In this document: one piece after another, positions 53,910 to 60,562 of the stretch
How the letters are laid out: every line of letters begins with the position of its first letter
Position numbering within the stretch: the first letter of the stretch is position 1
IMG/VR virus record: IMGVR_UViG_3300029309_000027
Location: 1-61,638 of that record
Origin: a virus
Length of the DNA: 61,638 bases
Reading direction: 5' to 3' (one strand)
Notes under the pieces: generated by a model
Told to the model about the DNA's origin: nothing
The model's input: only the letters and a program-made list of their open reading frames with translations
Database searches by the model: none
Program-made: the position numbers and the translations under genes

Positions 53910-54418
53910 AGTTCTTCTGCTGTTCCGTAAGCAATCGCCTTCACCCACGTACCTACTGGTGCGATGGGGTACACGGTGTACTTCCAAGTGTATTTATGTT
54001 CATCTTCTTTCTTGAGGGTCATCCTGTATGTGGTCCCGTCGATCTCGATCTGTCGCTCGGCCTGCATATCCCACGCCTCGTCCTCAGTGAGGTCGATGTC
54101 CTCATGGCCTTCGAGTTTACCCTCCAGCCTGAGCCACGTCACGTCCCTCTCATAGTACTCCTCACCTGAGATGTCACCGAGCCCTGGCATCTTGTCGAGC
54201 GGGTGCTTGGTGATGTGGTAGTAGATGCGGTTGACGTAGTGCCAACCCATAGCGAAAGAGATGCCACCACCCGTATCTAATGCGGTGATGACACGGTTCT
54301 CCTCGGCTGCTTTCTTGACCTCTTCGTACTCCTCCCCGAAGGTCTCCCACTGGTCACCCTGTGTAGGGTTCACATGGTTGGGGATGAGTTCGATCTTGTC
54401 GAATTGTTCTTCAGTCAT
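53906..54418 (-). CDS. Conserved hypothetical protein (170 aa)
   Basis: It contains GDQWETFGEEYEEVKKAAEENRVITALD and GISFAMGWHYVNRIYYHIT, which I recall from other Bacteroidetes and marine phages without known function. The C-terminal half has alternating strands (YRMTLKKEDEHKYTWKYTV). The stop overlaps the next start by four bases. Confidence 0.6.
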   Translation of the reverse strand: MTEEQFDKIELIPNHVNPTQGDQWETFGEEYEEVKKAAEENRVITALDTGGGISFAMGWHYVNRIYYHITKHPLDKMPGLGDISGEEYYERDVTWLRLEGKLEGHEDIDLTEDEAWDMQAERQIEIDGTTYRMTLKKEDEHKYTWKYTVYPIAPVGTWVKAIAYGTAEEL

Positions 54419-54633
54419 CGTGATTTTTTGAGTTCATCTATTGGGGCTGCGTGTGATTCCCAAAATTGAATTTCTTCGTCGTGGATTCGGAAGCTCGTCG
54501 CCACGCCAAGGCCTTCGTTCCACACCTCGTCCAACCACACGCCGTGGTCGTCAGGCGCTCCCTGTACATGTGAGGCTTGGAATCCCTCTTCTTGCAGGGC
54601 CTTGACTGCCCGCTCGCATTGTTCTTGTGTCAT
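54415..54633 (-). CDS. Hypothetical protein (72 aa)
   Basis: A small acidic protein (CERAVKALQEEGFQASHVQG, then GVWLDEVWNEGLG). Its ATG is preceded by the leader AACACAAGAACAC, which recurs at 55662 and 56420. Function unknown. Confidence 0.55.
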   Translation of the reverse strand: MTQEQCERAVKALQEEGFQASHVQGAPDDHGVWLDEVWNEGLGVATSFRIHDEEIQFWESHAAPIDELKKSR

Positions 54634-54644
54634 GTGTTCTTGTG

Positions 54645-54959
54645 TTAGATGTTGTGGATGCCACCCATCTCTTCGATGTATTCCTCCATGACCTCTCGGT
54701 CATCGATGTCTCGCCAGTGAATCTTGCGGTCGTCATACATCGGGTGGGCGTGACCTTCCAGCCACCGCTCGAGTACCCACTCCACGAACTTTGGGTAGCT
54801 ATGAGTGACGAAACTCCATTGGTCTTCACCTGCGAGGCCCGTGCCGTGGTTCTCGGTGACAGCCCACCATCCAATCAGCCCCCGCATACTGCCGATGTTC
54901 TCAACGGCTTCGATGTCTCTCTGTACTGTCTCCAGTACGCGCTTGTCAAAATGCTTCAT
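54645..54959 (-). CDS. Hypothetical protein (104 aa)
   Basis: The sequence is rich in Trp and acidic residues: SMRGLIGWWAVTENHG, SYPKFVEWVLERWLEGH, DDREVMEEYIEEMGG. It is probably soluble. No family is recognised. Confidence 0.5.
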   Translation of the reverse strand: MKHFDKRVLETVQRDIEAVENIGSMRGLIGWWAVTENHGTGLAGEDQWSFVTHSYPKFVEWVLERWLEGHAHPMYDDRKIHWRDIDDREVMEEYIEEMGGIHNI

Positions 54960-54963
54960 AGCT

Positions 54964-55104
54964 TCATTTTTCGTGTGCGTGATACCATAGCTTTCGGGTC
55001 ACCACGGGGACTACCCATATGGTGTCAGTGACAGGGTCTTTGTACTCCAGCCAATCGCCCTCATCCTTGAGGAATACAAGGCGCTTTTGAATTTCTTCAT
55101 TCAT
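54964..55104 (-). CDS. Hypothetical protein (46 aa)
   Basis: The ATG at 55104 begins MNEEIQKRLVFLKDEGDWLEY and the product ends VTRKLWYHAHEK. It overlaps the upstream gene's stop by eight bases (ATGAATGA) and ends four bases before the next start. The tight packing supports it as a real small gene. Confidence 0.5.
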   Translation of the reverse strand: MNEEIQKRLVFLKDEGDWLEYKDPVTDTIWVVPVVTRKLWYHAHEK

Positions 55105-55291
55105 GATTGTTTATGATATCGTCGGGTCCATCAAAGATTGCTTTATCGACTTCCTCTAACGGAGTGTTGTCAAGTCGGTCCAGCCTGTCCTGAAGCGCGT
55201 CACGCAGGTCAGAGTAGGTCAGGTCAGAAGCATCTTGCTTCTCGTGTTGCGCCTCGAAGGCGATGGTGAATACGGAGATGTACTTCTTCAT
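55097..55291 (-). CDS. Hypothetical protein (64 aa)
   Basis: A small protein with MKKYISVFTIAFEAQHEKQ then an acidic helical region (SDLRDALQDRLDRLDNTPLEE). The first strand plus acidic helix suggests a compact alpha/beta fold. No family is recognised. Confidence 0.5.
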   Translation of the reverse strand: MKKYISVFTIAFEAQHEKQDASDLTYSDLRDALQDRLDRLDNTPLEEVDKAIFDGPDDIINNHE

Positions 55292-55294
55292 GTT

Positions 55295-55495
55295 TCAGTA
55301 ATCAGGTGATTCGTGTATGATAAATTCTTCGATGCACTCGTACTCGCTTTTGGTTTCGACGTTGTACTTGGATTCAAGAAACTCTTTGTATATCTCGGAT
55401 GCTAGCCCCCACTTGGTGTCGAGAGCTTGGTCAACTAAGGAGTCGTCACGACATTCCAACAGGTGGAGCGTAACGTATATGTAGTACGGGTTCAT
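55295..55495 (-). CDS. Hypothetical protein (66 aa)
   Basis: I chose the ATG at 55495 (MNPYYIYVTLHLLECRDD) because it overlaps the upstream stop in an ATGA arrangement. The C-terminus is acidic (EYECIEEFIIHESPDY). Function unknown. Confidence 0.5.
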   Translation of the reverse strand: MNPYYIYVTLHLLECRDDSLVDQALDTKWGLASEIYKEFLESKYNVETKSEYECIEEFIIHESPDY

Positions 55496-55662
55496 GCTTG
55501 CTCGTTTTTCCATTGGTCAGCGCGAAAGGCGGTTTCCGCTTTTGAGATTTCGACGTAGACCTCGAAGCCTACGTGAACGTATACCGACCCGTCTTTTTCG
55601 TATGCGTCCACATCAATAGACTCGAAGTGCTTGAGGCAATCCTTTATTACAATCTTGTTCAT
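55492..55662 (-). CDS. Hypothetical protein (56 aa)
   Basis: The ATG at 55662 opens MNKIVIKDCLKHFESIDVDA and the product contains SVYVHVGFEVYVEISKAETAF, two strands and a helix. The start is preceded by the leader AAACACAGAACAC. Its stop overlaps the next start by four bases. The tRNA-like gene ends 15 bases upstream. Confidence 0.55.
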   Translation of the reverse strand: MNKIVIKDCLKHFESIDVDAYEKDGSVYVHVGFEVYVEISKAETAFRADQWKNEQA

Positions 55663-55677
55663 GTGTTCTGTGTTTGT

Positions 55678-55770
55678 GATGCGGGAGGGAATCGAACCCT
55701 CCAGTGTAATCTGTCACTTGGGCATTCGCGTTACCCGACTGGAACCATACACTTTCCGCCACTTCGCATC
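55678..55770 (-). tRNA. Atypical class II tRNA-like gene
   Basis: On the minus strand GATGCGA pairs with CCGCATC (six of seven positions) as an acceptor stem. A T arm GAGGG-TTCGATT-CCCTC is perfect. A 17-base arm GGGTA-ACGCGAA-TGCCC could be the anticodon arm, with anticodon GCG but C instead of U before it. A long variable arm (AGTG/CACT) is present. The D region is about eight bases too long, although GGAA/TTCC could pair. It may be a degenerate or unusual tRNA; the anticodon is uncertain. Confidence 0.5.
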
Positions 55771-55775
55771 ATGTA

Positions 55776-55966
55776 GTAGGCGCTTGGCTCTTCGGCGGCC
55801 TACCGTGTGAGTAACTCTCAAGACATTACCTGTCGGGAAACCCGATATAATGTGAGAGTATAAACCTTGCCCCTGTCGAACCCAGTCGGGGTATTTCTCA
55901 CGCCGCTCATCCGTGGAGTGTCAGCTCCCGATGAGTGTTGCACTTCTGTCTGACACATATGCAACA
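55776..55966 (-). ncRNA. Strongly structured non-coding RNA candidate
   Basis: Five hairpins stand in a row with no gene between: GTAGGC/GCCTAC (55776-55781 with 55798-55803), a long three-step hairpin (CTCTCA, CATTA and TCGGG with their partners, 55815-55858), CCCC/GGGG plus CTG/CAG (55870-55891), CTCATC with inner GGAG (55906-55935), and TGTTGCA/TGCAACA (55936-55966). An alternative seven-bp pairing (GTGTCAG 55918-55924 with CTGACAC 55950-55956) would replace the last two, as in a switch. It lies directly before the tRNA-like gene on the transcript. Confidence 0.55.
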
Positions 55967-55973
55967 GGTGTGT

Positions 55974-56420
55974 TTATCTTCTTCTCTTCCTGCGAACCTC
56001 CCCTGTGATAGGATGCGTGTTGCAATCCGATGCTCTCAGCCCTCGGTCATTAGCCCCTCTCTTCTTCTTCCGCTTGGCTCCCACGGGTGCAGGGGTGTCG
56101 AGCACTAGCTTGATCCCGCCTGGCAGGTGGGAGCGGAACTGCTTCATCTCCTCCTTAGTGGCTCCCCACTTCCCCACCCCTGTCATCAGCAGTTCCTGAA
56201 TGTCCTCCGAGTGTATGTGCGCTCGGAAGTAGGACGCCGCTCGACGGAGGGTCATCGCAGGTCCTCTCACCTTGTCCATCTCCTCATGCGTCATCGTGTT
56301 CCTCCACTCTGAACGAGGGCCGTGAACCCTGACGCAGAATTCCATCTCCTGCCTCGCTCTGTCTTCCAACACCTCGGCCATGTGCATGTCGAGGTGTACG
56401 GTTCGTGTGTACATATTCAT
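55974..56420 (-). CDS. Basic hypothetical protein (148 aa)
   Basis: The N-terminal part is helical (HLDMHMAEVLEDRARQEMEF), the middle has RGPAMTLRRAASYFRAHIH, and the C-terminus is very basic (GAKRKKKRGANDRGLR and RRKRRR at the end). It may bind nucleic acid, perhaps the adjacent RNAs. It starts 15 bases after the tRNA-Arg and uses the AACACGAGAACA leader. Confidence 0.55.
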   Translation of the reverse strand: MNMYTRTVHLDMHMAEVLEDRARQEMEFCVRVHGPRSEWRNTMTHEEMDKVRGPAMTLRRAASYFRAHIHSEDIQELLMTGVGKWGATKEEMKQFRSHLPGGIKLVLDTPAPVGAKRKKKRGANDRGLRASDCNTHPITGEVRRKRRR

Positions 56421-56435
56421 TTGTTCTCGTGTTTG

Positions 56436-56508
56436 TGCCCGTGGCAGGAATCGAACCTGCGACCGACTGCTTAGAAGGCAGTTGCTCTATCCCCTGAGCT
56501 ACACGGGC
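56436..56508 (-). tRNA. tRNA-Arg (UCU)
   Basis: This 73-base gene folds into a normal cloverleaf: acceptor GCCCGTG/CACGGGC, D arm beginning TAGCTCAGGGG, anticodon arm ACTGC-CTTCTAA-GCAGT with anticodon TCT, and T arm CGCAGG-TTCGAAT-CCTG. The discriminator is A and CCA is not encoded. It reads AGA codons, which the phage genes use frequently. Confidence 0.93.
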
Positions 56509-56628
56509 GAACGGGGGGAGTCCCTAAACCCTCCCCCCTGGCATACTTCGAGGGACCAATCTCACGCTATGCTAAACGCTACAATGTGGGTTGCCCACAA
56601 GTTTAGTTGTGGGGTCCCCCCAACTGTC
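56509..56628 (-). other. Structured spacer upstream of tRNA-Arg
   Basis: No gene is seen in these 120 bases. They contain a perfect eight-bp hairpin (GGGGGGAG 56513-56520 with CTCCCCCC 56531-56538) and further G/C-rich inverted repeats such as GTGGG-CAA-CCCAC on the minus strand. They could process the tRNA 5' end or attenuate transcription. Confidence 0.5.
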
Positions 56629-57108
56629 CTACAAATCGGACTCTTTAGTTGGGTCAAGGAGGTACTCACGTCCGCCAGTAATGCGGTATATACGTTGGTC
56701 TGTCTGCGCTTTCTTGTGAATCTCTCGGATGTCCGACTCAATACGGGCAACACGAACGAGATAACCTGTGAAATGATCGCTGTGTGGAGCCACCCTATGG
56801 ATCTGAACCCCATAGCTACTTGGGTCCACGTTGAACTCAGTAGCGAGAGCCTGACCACGCAGAATTAGTTCGTGCCACGCCTCAAACCCACCCGCCAAGT
56901 TCAACCGTTCGGTGCGTGTACCTCGTTCGAAGAAGAAGTATCCGTATGACACAGGGTTGAGGAAGACATCGCACGAGACAATGTCTTGTCCGAAGGCAAG
57001 GCATCTACCACCAGACTCAGCAAAAACCCTAGTCGTTGCGTTGCAGTGAAGCAGCTTCGGGGTGTAGTCTTGGAAGGCAACGCCTTCGTCAGGTATGTGT
57101 TCACTCAT
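56629..57108 (-). CDS. Hypothetical protein (159 aa)
   Basis: The sequence includes VAFQDYTPKLLHCNATTRVF, SCDVFLNPVSYGYFFFERG and RLNLAGGFEAWHELILRGQAL, with a helical C-terminus. It is mixed alpha/beta and soluble. No family is recognised. It overlaps the upstream gene by eight bases. Confidence 0.55.
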   Translation of the reverse strand: MSEHIPDEGVAFQDYTPKLLHCNATTRVFAESGGRCLAFGQDIVSCDVFLNPVSYGYFFFERGTRTERLNLAGGFEAWHELILRGQALATEFNVDPSSYGVQIHRVAPHSDHFTGYLVRVARIESDIREIHKKAQTDQRIYRITGGREYLLDPTKESDL

Positions 57109-57280
57109 CTTCTTCAGGGAAAAAATAGGGTTTCACCTTGTCCATAAATCTTGCGCATCGACGCAGGTCTTCGCTGACAGGTGTGCCAGTCATACGCTTG
57201 GTGTCCAACTCTGCACGAAGAGACTCGTATGCTTCGTCAAAGTCAGACCCTGCAATTTTCTTGGAATTATGTTTAGCCAT
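57101..57280 (-). CDS. Small charged protein (59 aa)
   Basis: I chose the ATG at 57280 (MAKHNSKKIAGSDFDEAYE). The product is helical and charged, ending KVKPYFFPEEDE. It overlaps neighbours by eight bases on both sides. No family is recognised. Confidence 0.55.
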   Translation of the reverse strand: MAKHNSKKIAGSDFDEAYESLRAELDTKRMTGTPVSEDLRRCARFMDKVKPYFFPEEDE

Positions 57281-57656
57281 AGTGTGTGCCGATTGCTTGT
57301 TCAACTGTCAAGTTGTGTAGGGTTCTCGAAGGGCGGACTTCCCATTGGTCTACATCCTCCGTGAGGCGAACGCACTGACCATCTCGCGTGTATGCCACGG
57401 GGTGGCCGCTTTCGTCTACGTCGTCATAAGGGAAGGTGGTGTAACAATAATCGTCCTCCCACTCATGGAGCACCCATTCATCACTTGCAGGTGCACCTGA
57501 CATGGTCACCCAATCGCCTTCGAACCTCTCTCGGAGTCGTTGTAGTAGCGCCTCTTCACTGGCATACACCTCAGTGTCGAACGCGAGGTAGCCCGTTATG
57601 AACCCCTTGCCCGTAACACTGCACTTGCGGGGGAATATTTCAATGTACTGATTCAT
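57273..57656 (-). CDS. Conserved CSVTG-motif protein (127 aa)
   Basis: Near the N-terminus is RKCSVTGKGFITGYLAFD, resembling a CxVTGxGMxxGY motif I recall in small proteins of Bacteroidetes phages and elements. The remainder is acidic with Trp and Tyr (WVLHEWEDDYCYTTFPYDD). The cysteines might bind metal. Function unknown. Confidence 0.6.
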   Translation of the reverse strand: MNQYIEIFPRKCSVTGKGFITGYLAFDTEVYASEEALLQRLRERFEGDWVTMSGAPASDEWVLHEWEDDYCYTTFPYDDVDESGHPVAYTRDGQCVRLTEDVDQWEVRPSRTLHNLTVEQAIGTHYG

Positions 57657-57991
57657 TGCTTCGATCTTTCTTCTAAGAGTTCTCTGTAGTGCATGATTGC
57701 CTCTTGGATGTTACCGACCAAGGTGCGCACCGTGGACGAGGGGATGTACACCCCGTCCTCTGACGCGAGGTCTGCAATCTCCTGTGCGTCTTCATCGATG
57801 CTCTCAAGCAACTTATTGACGTCTTGCTGATGCAACAGGGGTTGCTCCATTTGCTCTAGCCTACTTCTATAGTATGCTGCTTTGGAAACGAGCTTGGGGT
57901 CGGACCTCCATCCGATGGTCATCTCGATATCTGATAGCCTCTTCTTGAAGTACTCGTCCTTCGGGAGGCGGGGGGGTTTAGTTCTACTCAT
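57653..57991 (-). CDS. Hypothetical helical protein (112 aa)
   Basis: The ATG at 57991 begins MSRTKPPRLPKDEYFKKRL. The protein is helical with SKAAYYRSRLEQMEQPLLHQQ and EAIMHYRELLEERSKQ. It is coupled to both neighbours by short overlaps. No family is recognised. Confidence 0.55.
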   Translation of the reverse strand: MSRTKPPRLPKDEYFKKRLSDIEMTIGWRSDPKLVSKAAYYRSRLEQMEQPLLHQQDVNKLLESIDEDAQEIADLASEDGVYIPSSTVRTLVGNIQEAIMHYRELLEERSKQ

Positions 57992-58229
57992 GTTGATTAG
58001 GGAGATTGAATTTGACTGCGATGTTGATTTTGATGTGGTCTGCAATGGTTTGCATTAAGTGGTCATTGTCCTTGAACGTAGCCACCAAAATGGCTTCAAG
58101 GTCTTCACGTTTGTAGCTTTCGAGGATGTTCATTTCTTGCATCTCTGCGACCACGTCTTCGACACCCCACTTCATTTCGGGGCCAACGTAAATTCCCTGT
58201 TCGCTTATGTATTCTTGCTTCTTTATCAT
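57984..58229 (-). CDS. Hypothetical protein (81 aa)
   Basis: The ATG at 58229 overlaps the upstream stop by four bases. The product is acidic and helical (VEDVVAEMQEMNILESYKRE, LMQTIADHIKINIAVKF). No family is recognised. Confidence 0.55.
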   Translation of the reverse strand: MIKKQEYISEQGIYVGPEMKWGVEDVVAEMQEMNILESYKREDLEAILVATFKDNDHLMQTIADHIKINIAVKFNLPNQHE

Positions 58230-58828
58230 GTCCCCCAGTTTTTTTTGATAGTGACCCAGATGATGGCTTGCAATTCGTAACCCTTGAAGCCCCTGCGTCT
58301 GGCAAGCTGTGCCGTGAGCCGCTCGATTCTGCGGTACTGCATAGAGGTCGGGGACTCCTGCACCTGCACCCGCTTGCGGGACGAGGTTAGGCAAGCCCGC
58401 ATATGCCACTTGTCCACCGTGACGTGGTCCGCGCTGTTCTCCCCAACGTTCATAGCGAATGCGTAGGTCTTTGGAGACTTACGTAAAATCGACTCGTCAC
58501 CCCTAGCAATGGCGAAAGCTTTTCGCTTGTTAGCATCATAGGTGCAAACCTTCACGTCATCGGGTCCGAGTCCATCGCGGACAGCTTGCAACACCGTGTA
58601 GGCGTCGATCTTGTTCCGCTCCCACTTATTGTTCGGGGAGAGGGCGGAGATAACCCCCGCCGCTACTTTGCGCGATACGTTGAACTCAACGGACAGATAC
58701 CTTGCATAGTCCATCGCGTCTCGATACCAACTTAGCCCCGCTTCGATGTCGTCGGGGGTTGCCATAGATAGCCACCCTCGCAGGTTACGAAGGATGGTGG
58801 CGTCTTTTGTGGCGGTCGGTGTTTTCAT
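58226..58828 (-). CDS. HhH-glycosylase-like phage protein (DUF7178-like)
   Basis: From the ATG at 58828 the protein has 200 residues. AAGVISALSPNNKWERN (56-72) is the signature of a phage/plasmid family that I associate with DUF7178. HVTVDKWHMRACL (135-147) resembles the VDxHxxR segment of helix-hairpin-helix DNA glycosylases. It may act on modified or damaged bases, or be a non-catalytic relative, since the usual catalytic Asp/Lys cannot be fixed by eye. It overlaps both neighbours by four bases. Confidence 0.6.
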   Translation of the reverse strand: MKTPTATKDATILRNLRGWLSMATPDDIEAGLSWYRDAMDYARYLSVEFNVSRKVAAGVISALSPNNKWERNKIDAYTVLQAVRDGLGPDDVKVCTYDANKRKAFAIARGDESILRKSPKTYAFAMNVGENSADHVTVDKWHMRACLTSSRKRVQVQESPTSMQYRRIERLTAQLARRRGFKGYELQAIIWVTIKKNWGT

Positions 58829-59022
58829 AGTCCGAGCTGTTTGTTGAGGTAAGTAATCATCCTGTCTTTGCTGAGTTGATGAGCAGTCCAGCAGTAGTAT
58901 CCAACCTCGCAACTCCGTGGACCCAACCACGGGAGTTTGGGGGCAGTCTCGTATTGGTGGTGGCTGATGTCCCTCAGCGCCTGTTTGCGGGCTTTGGTCA
59001 TCCCGCCTCTCCAGTTACTCAT
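58825..59022 (-). CDS. Small basic protein (65 aa)
   Basis: The product has MTKARKQALRDISHHQYETA and WLGPRSCEVGYYCWTAHQLS with two nearby cysteines. It overlaps the upstream gene by eight bases and the downstream gene by four. No family is recognised. Confidence 0.5.
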   Translation of the reverse strand: MSNWRGGMTKARKQALRDISHHQYETAPKLPWLGPRSCEVGYYCWTAHQLSKDRMITYLNKQLGL

Positions 59023-59203
59023 TTGAATTGTCTTGGGTGCATAGTTCGTGAATTTGAATGTCGTCGTAGTGCAAGGACCAAAAATCTCTGCACCTGTTGG
59101 CTTCGTGCTCTGTGTAGCACAGCCCGAGTTCGAAGGTTTTTCCGCAGCTCAAGCTGCGCCCAGGGGCTACCCCTGTGACTCGGAAGCGTGGTGTCTTTGC
59201 CAT
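59015..59203 (-). CDS. Small Cys-containing protein (62 aa)
   Basis: Four cysteines are spread over the protein (LSCGKTFELGLCYTEHEANRC and ELC near the end), so metal binding is possible. It is the second of several overlapping small genes in this run. No family is recognised. Confidence 0.5.
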   Translation of the reverse strand: MAKTPRFRVTGVAPGRSLSCGKTFELGLCYTEHEANRCRDFWSLHYDDIQIHELCTQDNSNE

Positions 59204-59208
59204 TCGGG

Positions 59209-59445
59209 TTATTGAATTTCCCAGTCACATTCGCCTGTACTTGAGCAATCGGGGCATCGCTCAGTCCATGCGTTGGGGTCGGCGTAGTGTCCGTGTCGAA
59301 TCTCGCCTTCGCCATCGCAGGTCTCGCACACCTCTTCGATGTACTCGCAACGCTCCATGCATTCACAGCATATGCCGATGTCTTCCGCCCACCCCAACAA
59401 GGTGTCTTGTGGGGGGGCTTGACAGCAGTCGCTTACTTTACTCAT
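59209..59445 (-). CDS. Zinc-finger protein (78 aa)
   Basis: It is rich in cysteine pairs: DCCQAP, CCECMERCEY, CETCDGEGEI and CPDCSSTGECDW. The last two resemble DnaJ-type CxxCxGxG zinc repeats. It probably binds two zinc ions and a protein or nucleic-acid partner. Such small zinc-finger proteins often interfere with host processes. It overlaps the upstream gene by eight bases. Confidence 0.65.
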   Translation of the reverse strand: MSKVSDCCQAPPQDTLLGWAEDIGICCECMERCEYIEEVCETCDGEGEIRHGHYADPNAWTERCPDCSSTGECDWEIQ

Positions 59446-59740
59446 TGCGCAGTCGTATGGGGAACATCTCAGCCATCAGGGAGTCGAGTGGGCGTGAGTT
59501 CATCTCCTCGGTGCATAGCTTGAGCATACGCTTCAGTACCCAATACTTCTTGCGTTTCTTCTCTTGCTTGACCCTGTCGTCATTGTAGGTCTTCAACTCT
59601 GCGAGGACTTTGGCTCTGCCCTCGCGCAGTTGCTTCTGACTCATAGACTTGAACAGCGCACGGAAGTCGTCGTCGTTCAGGGTGGTGATGTCCTTTGAAC
59701 CTAGGACCTTGAGTTGTTCGGGGGTGTACTTCTTACTCAT
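59438..59740 (-). CDS. Hypothetical helical protein (100 aa)
   Basis: I chose the ATG at 59740 (MSKKYTPEQLKVLGSKDI). The protein is helical and basic (MSQKQLREGRAKVLAELKT, KQEKKRKKYWVLKRML). No family is recognised. Confidence 0.55.
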   Translation of the reverse strand: MSKKYTPEQLKVLGSKDITTLNDDDFRALFKSMSQKQLREGRAKVLAELKTYNDDRVKQEKKRKKYWVLKRMLKLCTEEMNSRPLDSLMAEMFPIRLRNE

Positions 59741-59770
59741 TTGATTCGGGAAAACCAATTGTTCTTCATC

Positions 59771-60031
59771 TTATCCGAGTTTGATGATGGTGTATCCGCC
59801 GCGCTCTTGGGTGTCCACACCTTTGTGCTTGGCCCATCGCTTGACTTTGTTCTTCATCACGTAGTCAGGCACTCGCTCCTTCTTGGGCTTGCGCTTGTGT
59901 CGCGTGCCGTTCCTGGCTTGCAGTTCTGCGATGCTGATGCGTCCGACACACTTGACTTTCGCGGCCTTGCTCATCTTGGGCAGGTCGAATGCTCCGCTTG
60001 ATGCGTAGCCTTGGTGGTCTCTGTCTCTCAT
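59771..60031 (-). CDS. Basic protein ending in GGYTI motif (86 aa)
   Basis: The ATG at 60031 overlaps the upstream stop by one base (TGATG). The product is strongly basic (NGTRHKRKPKKERVPDYV, KNKVKRWAKHKGV) and ends QERGGYTIIKLG. The end resembles EHGGYTIR of the 79-residue protein at 53670-53909. DNA or RNA binding is possible. Confidence 0.6.
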   Translation of the reverse strand: MRDRDHQGYASSGAFDLPKMSKAAKVKCVGRISIAELQARNGTRHKRKPKKERVPDYVMKNKVKRWAKHKGVDTQERGGYTIIKLG

Positions 60032-60447
60032 CACTTCTTGCGCTTGAACACCACGGGTGTGGCGAAGGTCTTGGTCAGGTCGAAGCTGTCGATCAGGACG
60101 GTGAATCCCGCATCGGTTGCGATCTTCTTGAGGGTGAGGCGGTAGTTCATCACCGCAGATGACGTGTATCGCTCAGTGTCCATGACGAGTTCGTCGTCGA
60201 AGTGGACGCGGATGGCGATGGGTTGTGTAGCGCGGAATGCGTACACAGGCCGCTTGCCATACTTGTCCTTGAACGCTTGAGCTTTGCCTTCCATCTCGCG
60301 AGCAAACTCTTGAATCTTGCGGCCAGTGGCATGCAGGATATCGCGCTCGTCGCGTGGGTTGACAATAGTCTGATGCGTGGAAGCATCTAGCACGTGTCCG
60401 TGCTTGTTGGTCTGTGACAAAGTCACGGTCATGCGAATTTTGGGCAT
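60031..60447 (-). CDS. First early protein (138 aa)
   Basis: This is the first gene of the leftward early block. It has beta strands (KIRMTVTLSQTNKHGH, VYAFRATQPIAIRVHFDDEL) and a helical centre. The C-terminal part ends FATPVVFKRKK. No family is recognised. As the first early gene it is a candidate host-takeover factor. Confidence 0.6.
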   Translation of the reverse strand: MPKIRMTVTLSQTNKHGHVLDASTHQTIVNPRDERDILHATGRKIQEFAREMEGKAQAFKDKYGKRPVYAFRATQPIAIRVHFDDELVMDTERYTSSAVMNYRLTLKKIATDAGFTVLIDSFDLTKTFATPVVFKRKK

Positions 60448-60485
60448 GATATAGGGGGGTATTAGGGTGACACGTCATTGTGTCG

Positions 60486-60562
60486 TGCGTAGCGTGGACT
60501 CGAACCGCGCCGCGTGTAGGCCGTATCAATAGGCTCCGCGTCCTGCATCCTGCAGGCTACGC
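60486..60562 (-). tRNA. Divergent tRNA-like element, possibly Ile(GAU)
   Basis: On the minus strand GCGTAGC pairs perfectly with GCTACGC and is followed by A. A T-arm-like CGCGG-TTCGAGT-CCACG has one mismatch and a perfect CCTGCA/TGCAGG hairpin stands in the D-arm place. The middle contains TTGATAC, which resembles an anticodon loop with GAT, but the anticodon stem is only three bp (GCC/GGC). It is 77 bases long. It may be a decayed tRNA or a mimic in the early leader. Confidence 0.4.

Noticed and set aside
55678-55966. A tmRNA covering the tRNA-like gene and structured RNA
   Set aside because: A GACTGGGTTCGACAGGG segment resembles a tmRNA 5' end and the T arm fits, but the tRNA-like gene has its own 5' acceptor partner, no matching upstream acceptor strand exists, and no tag-peptide frame ending in Ala-Ala plus stop was found.
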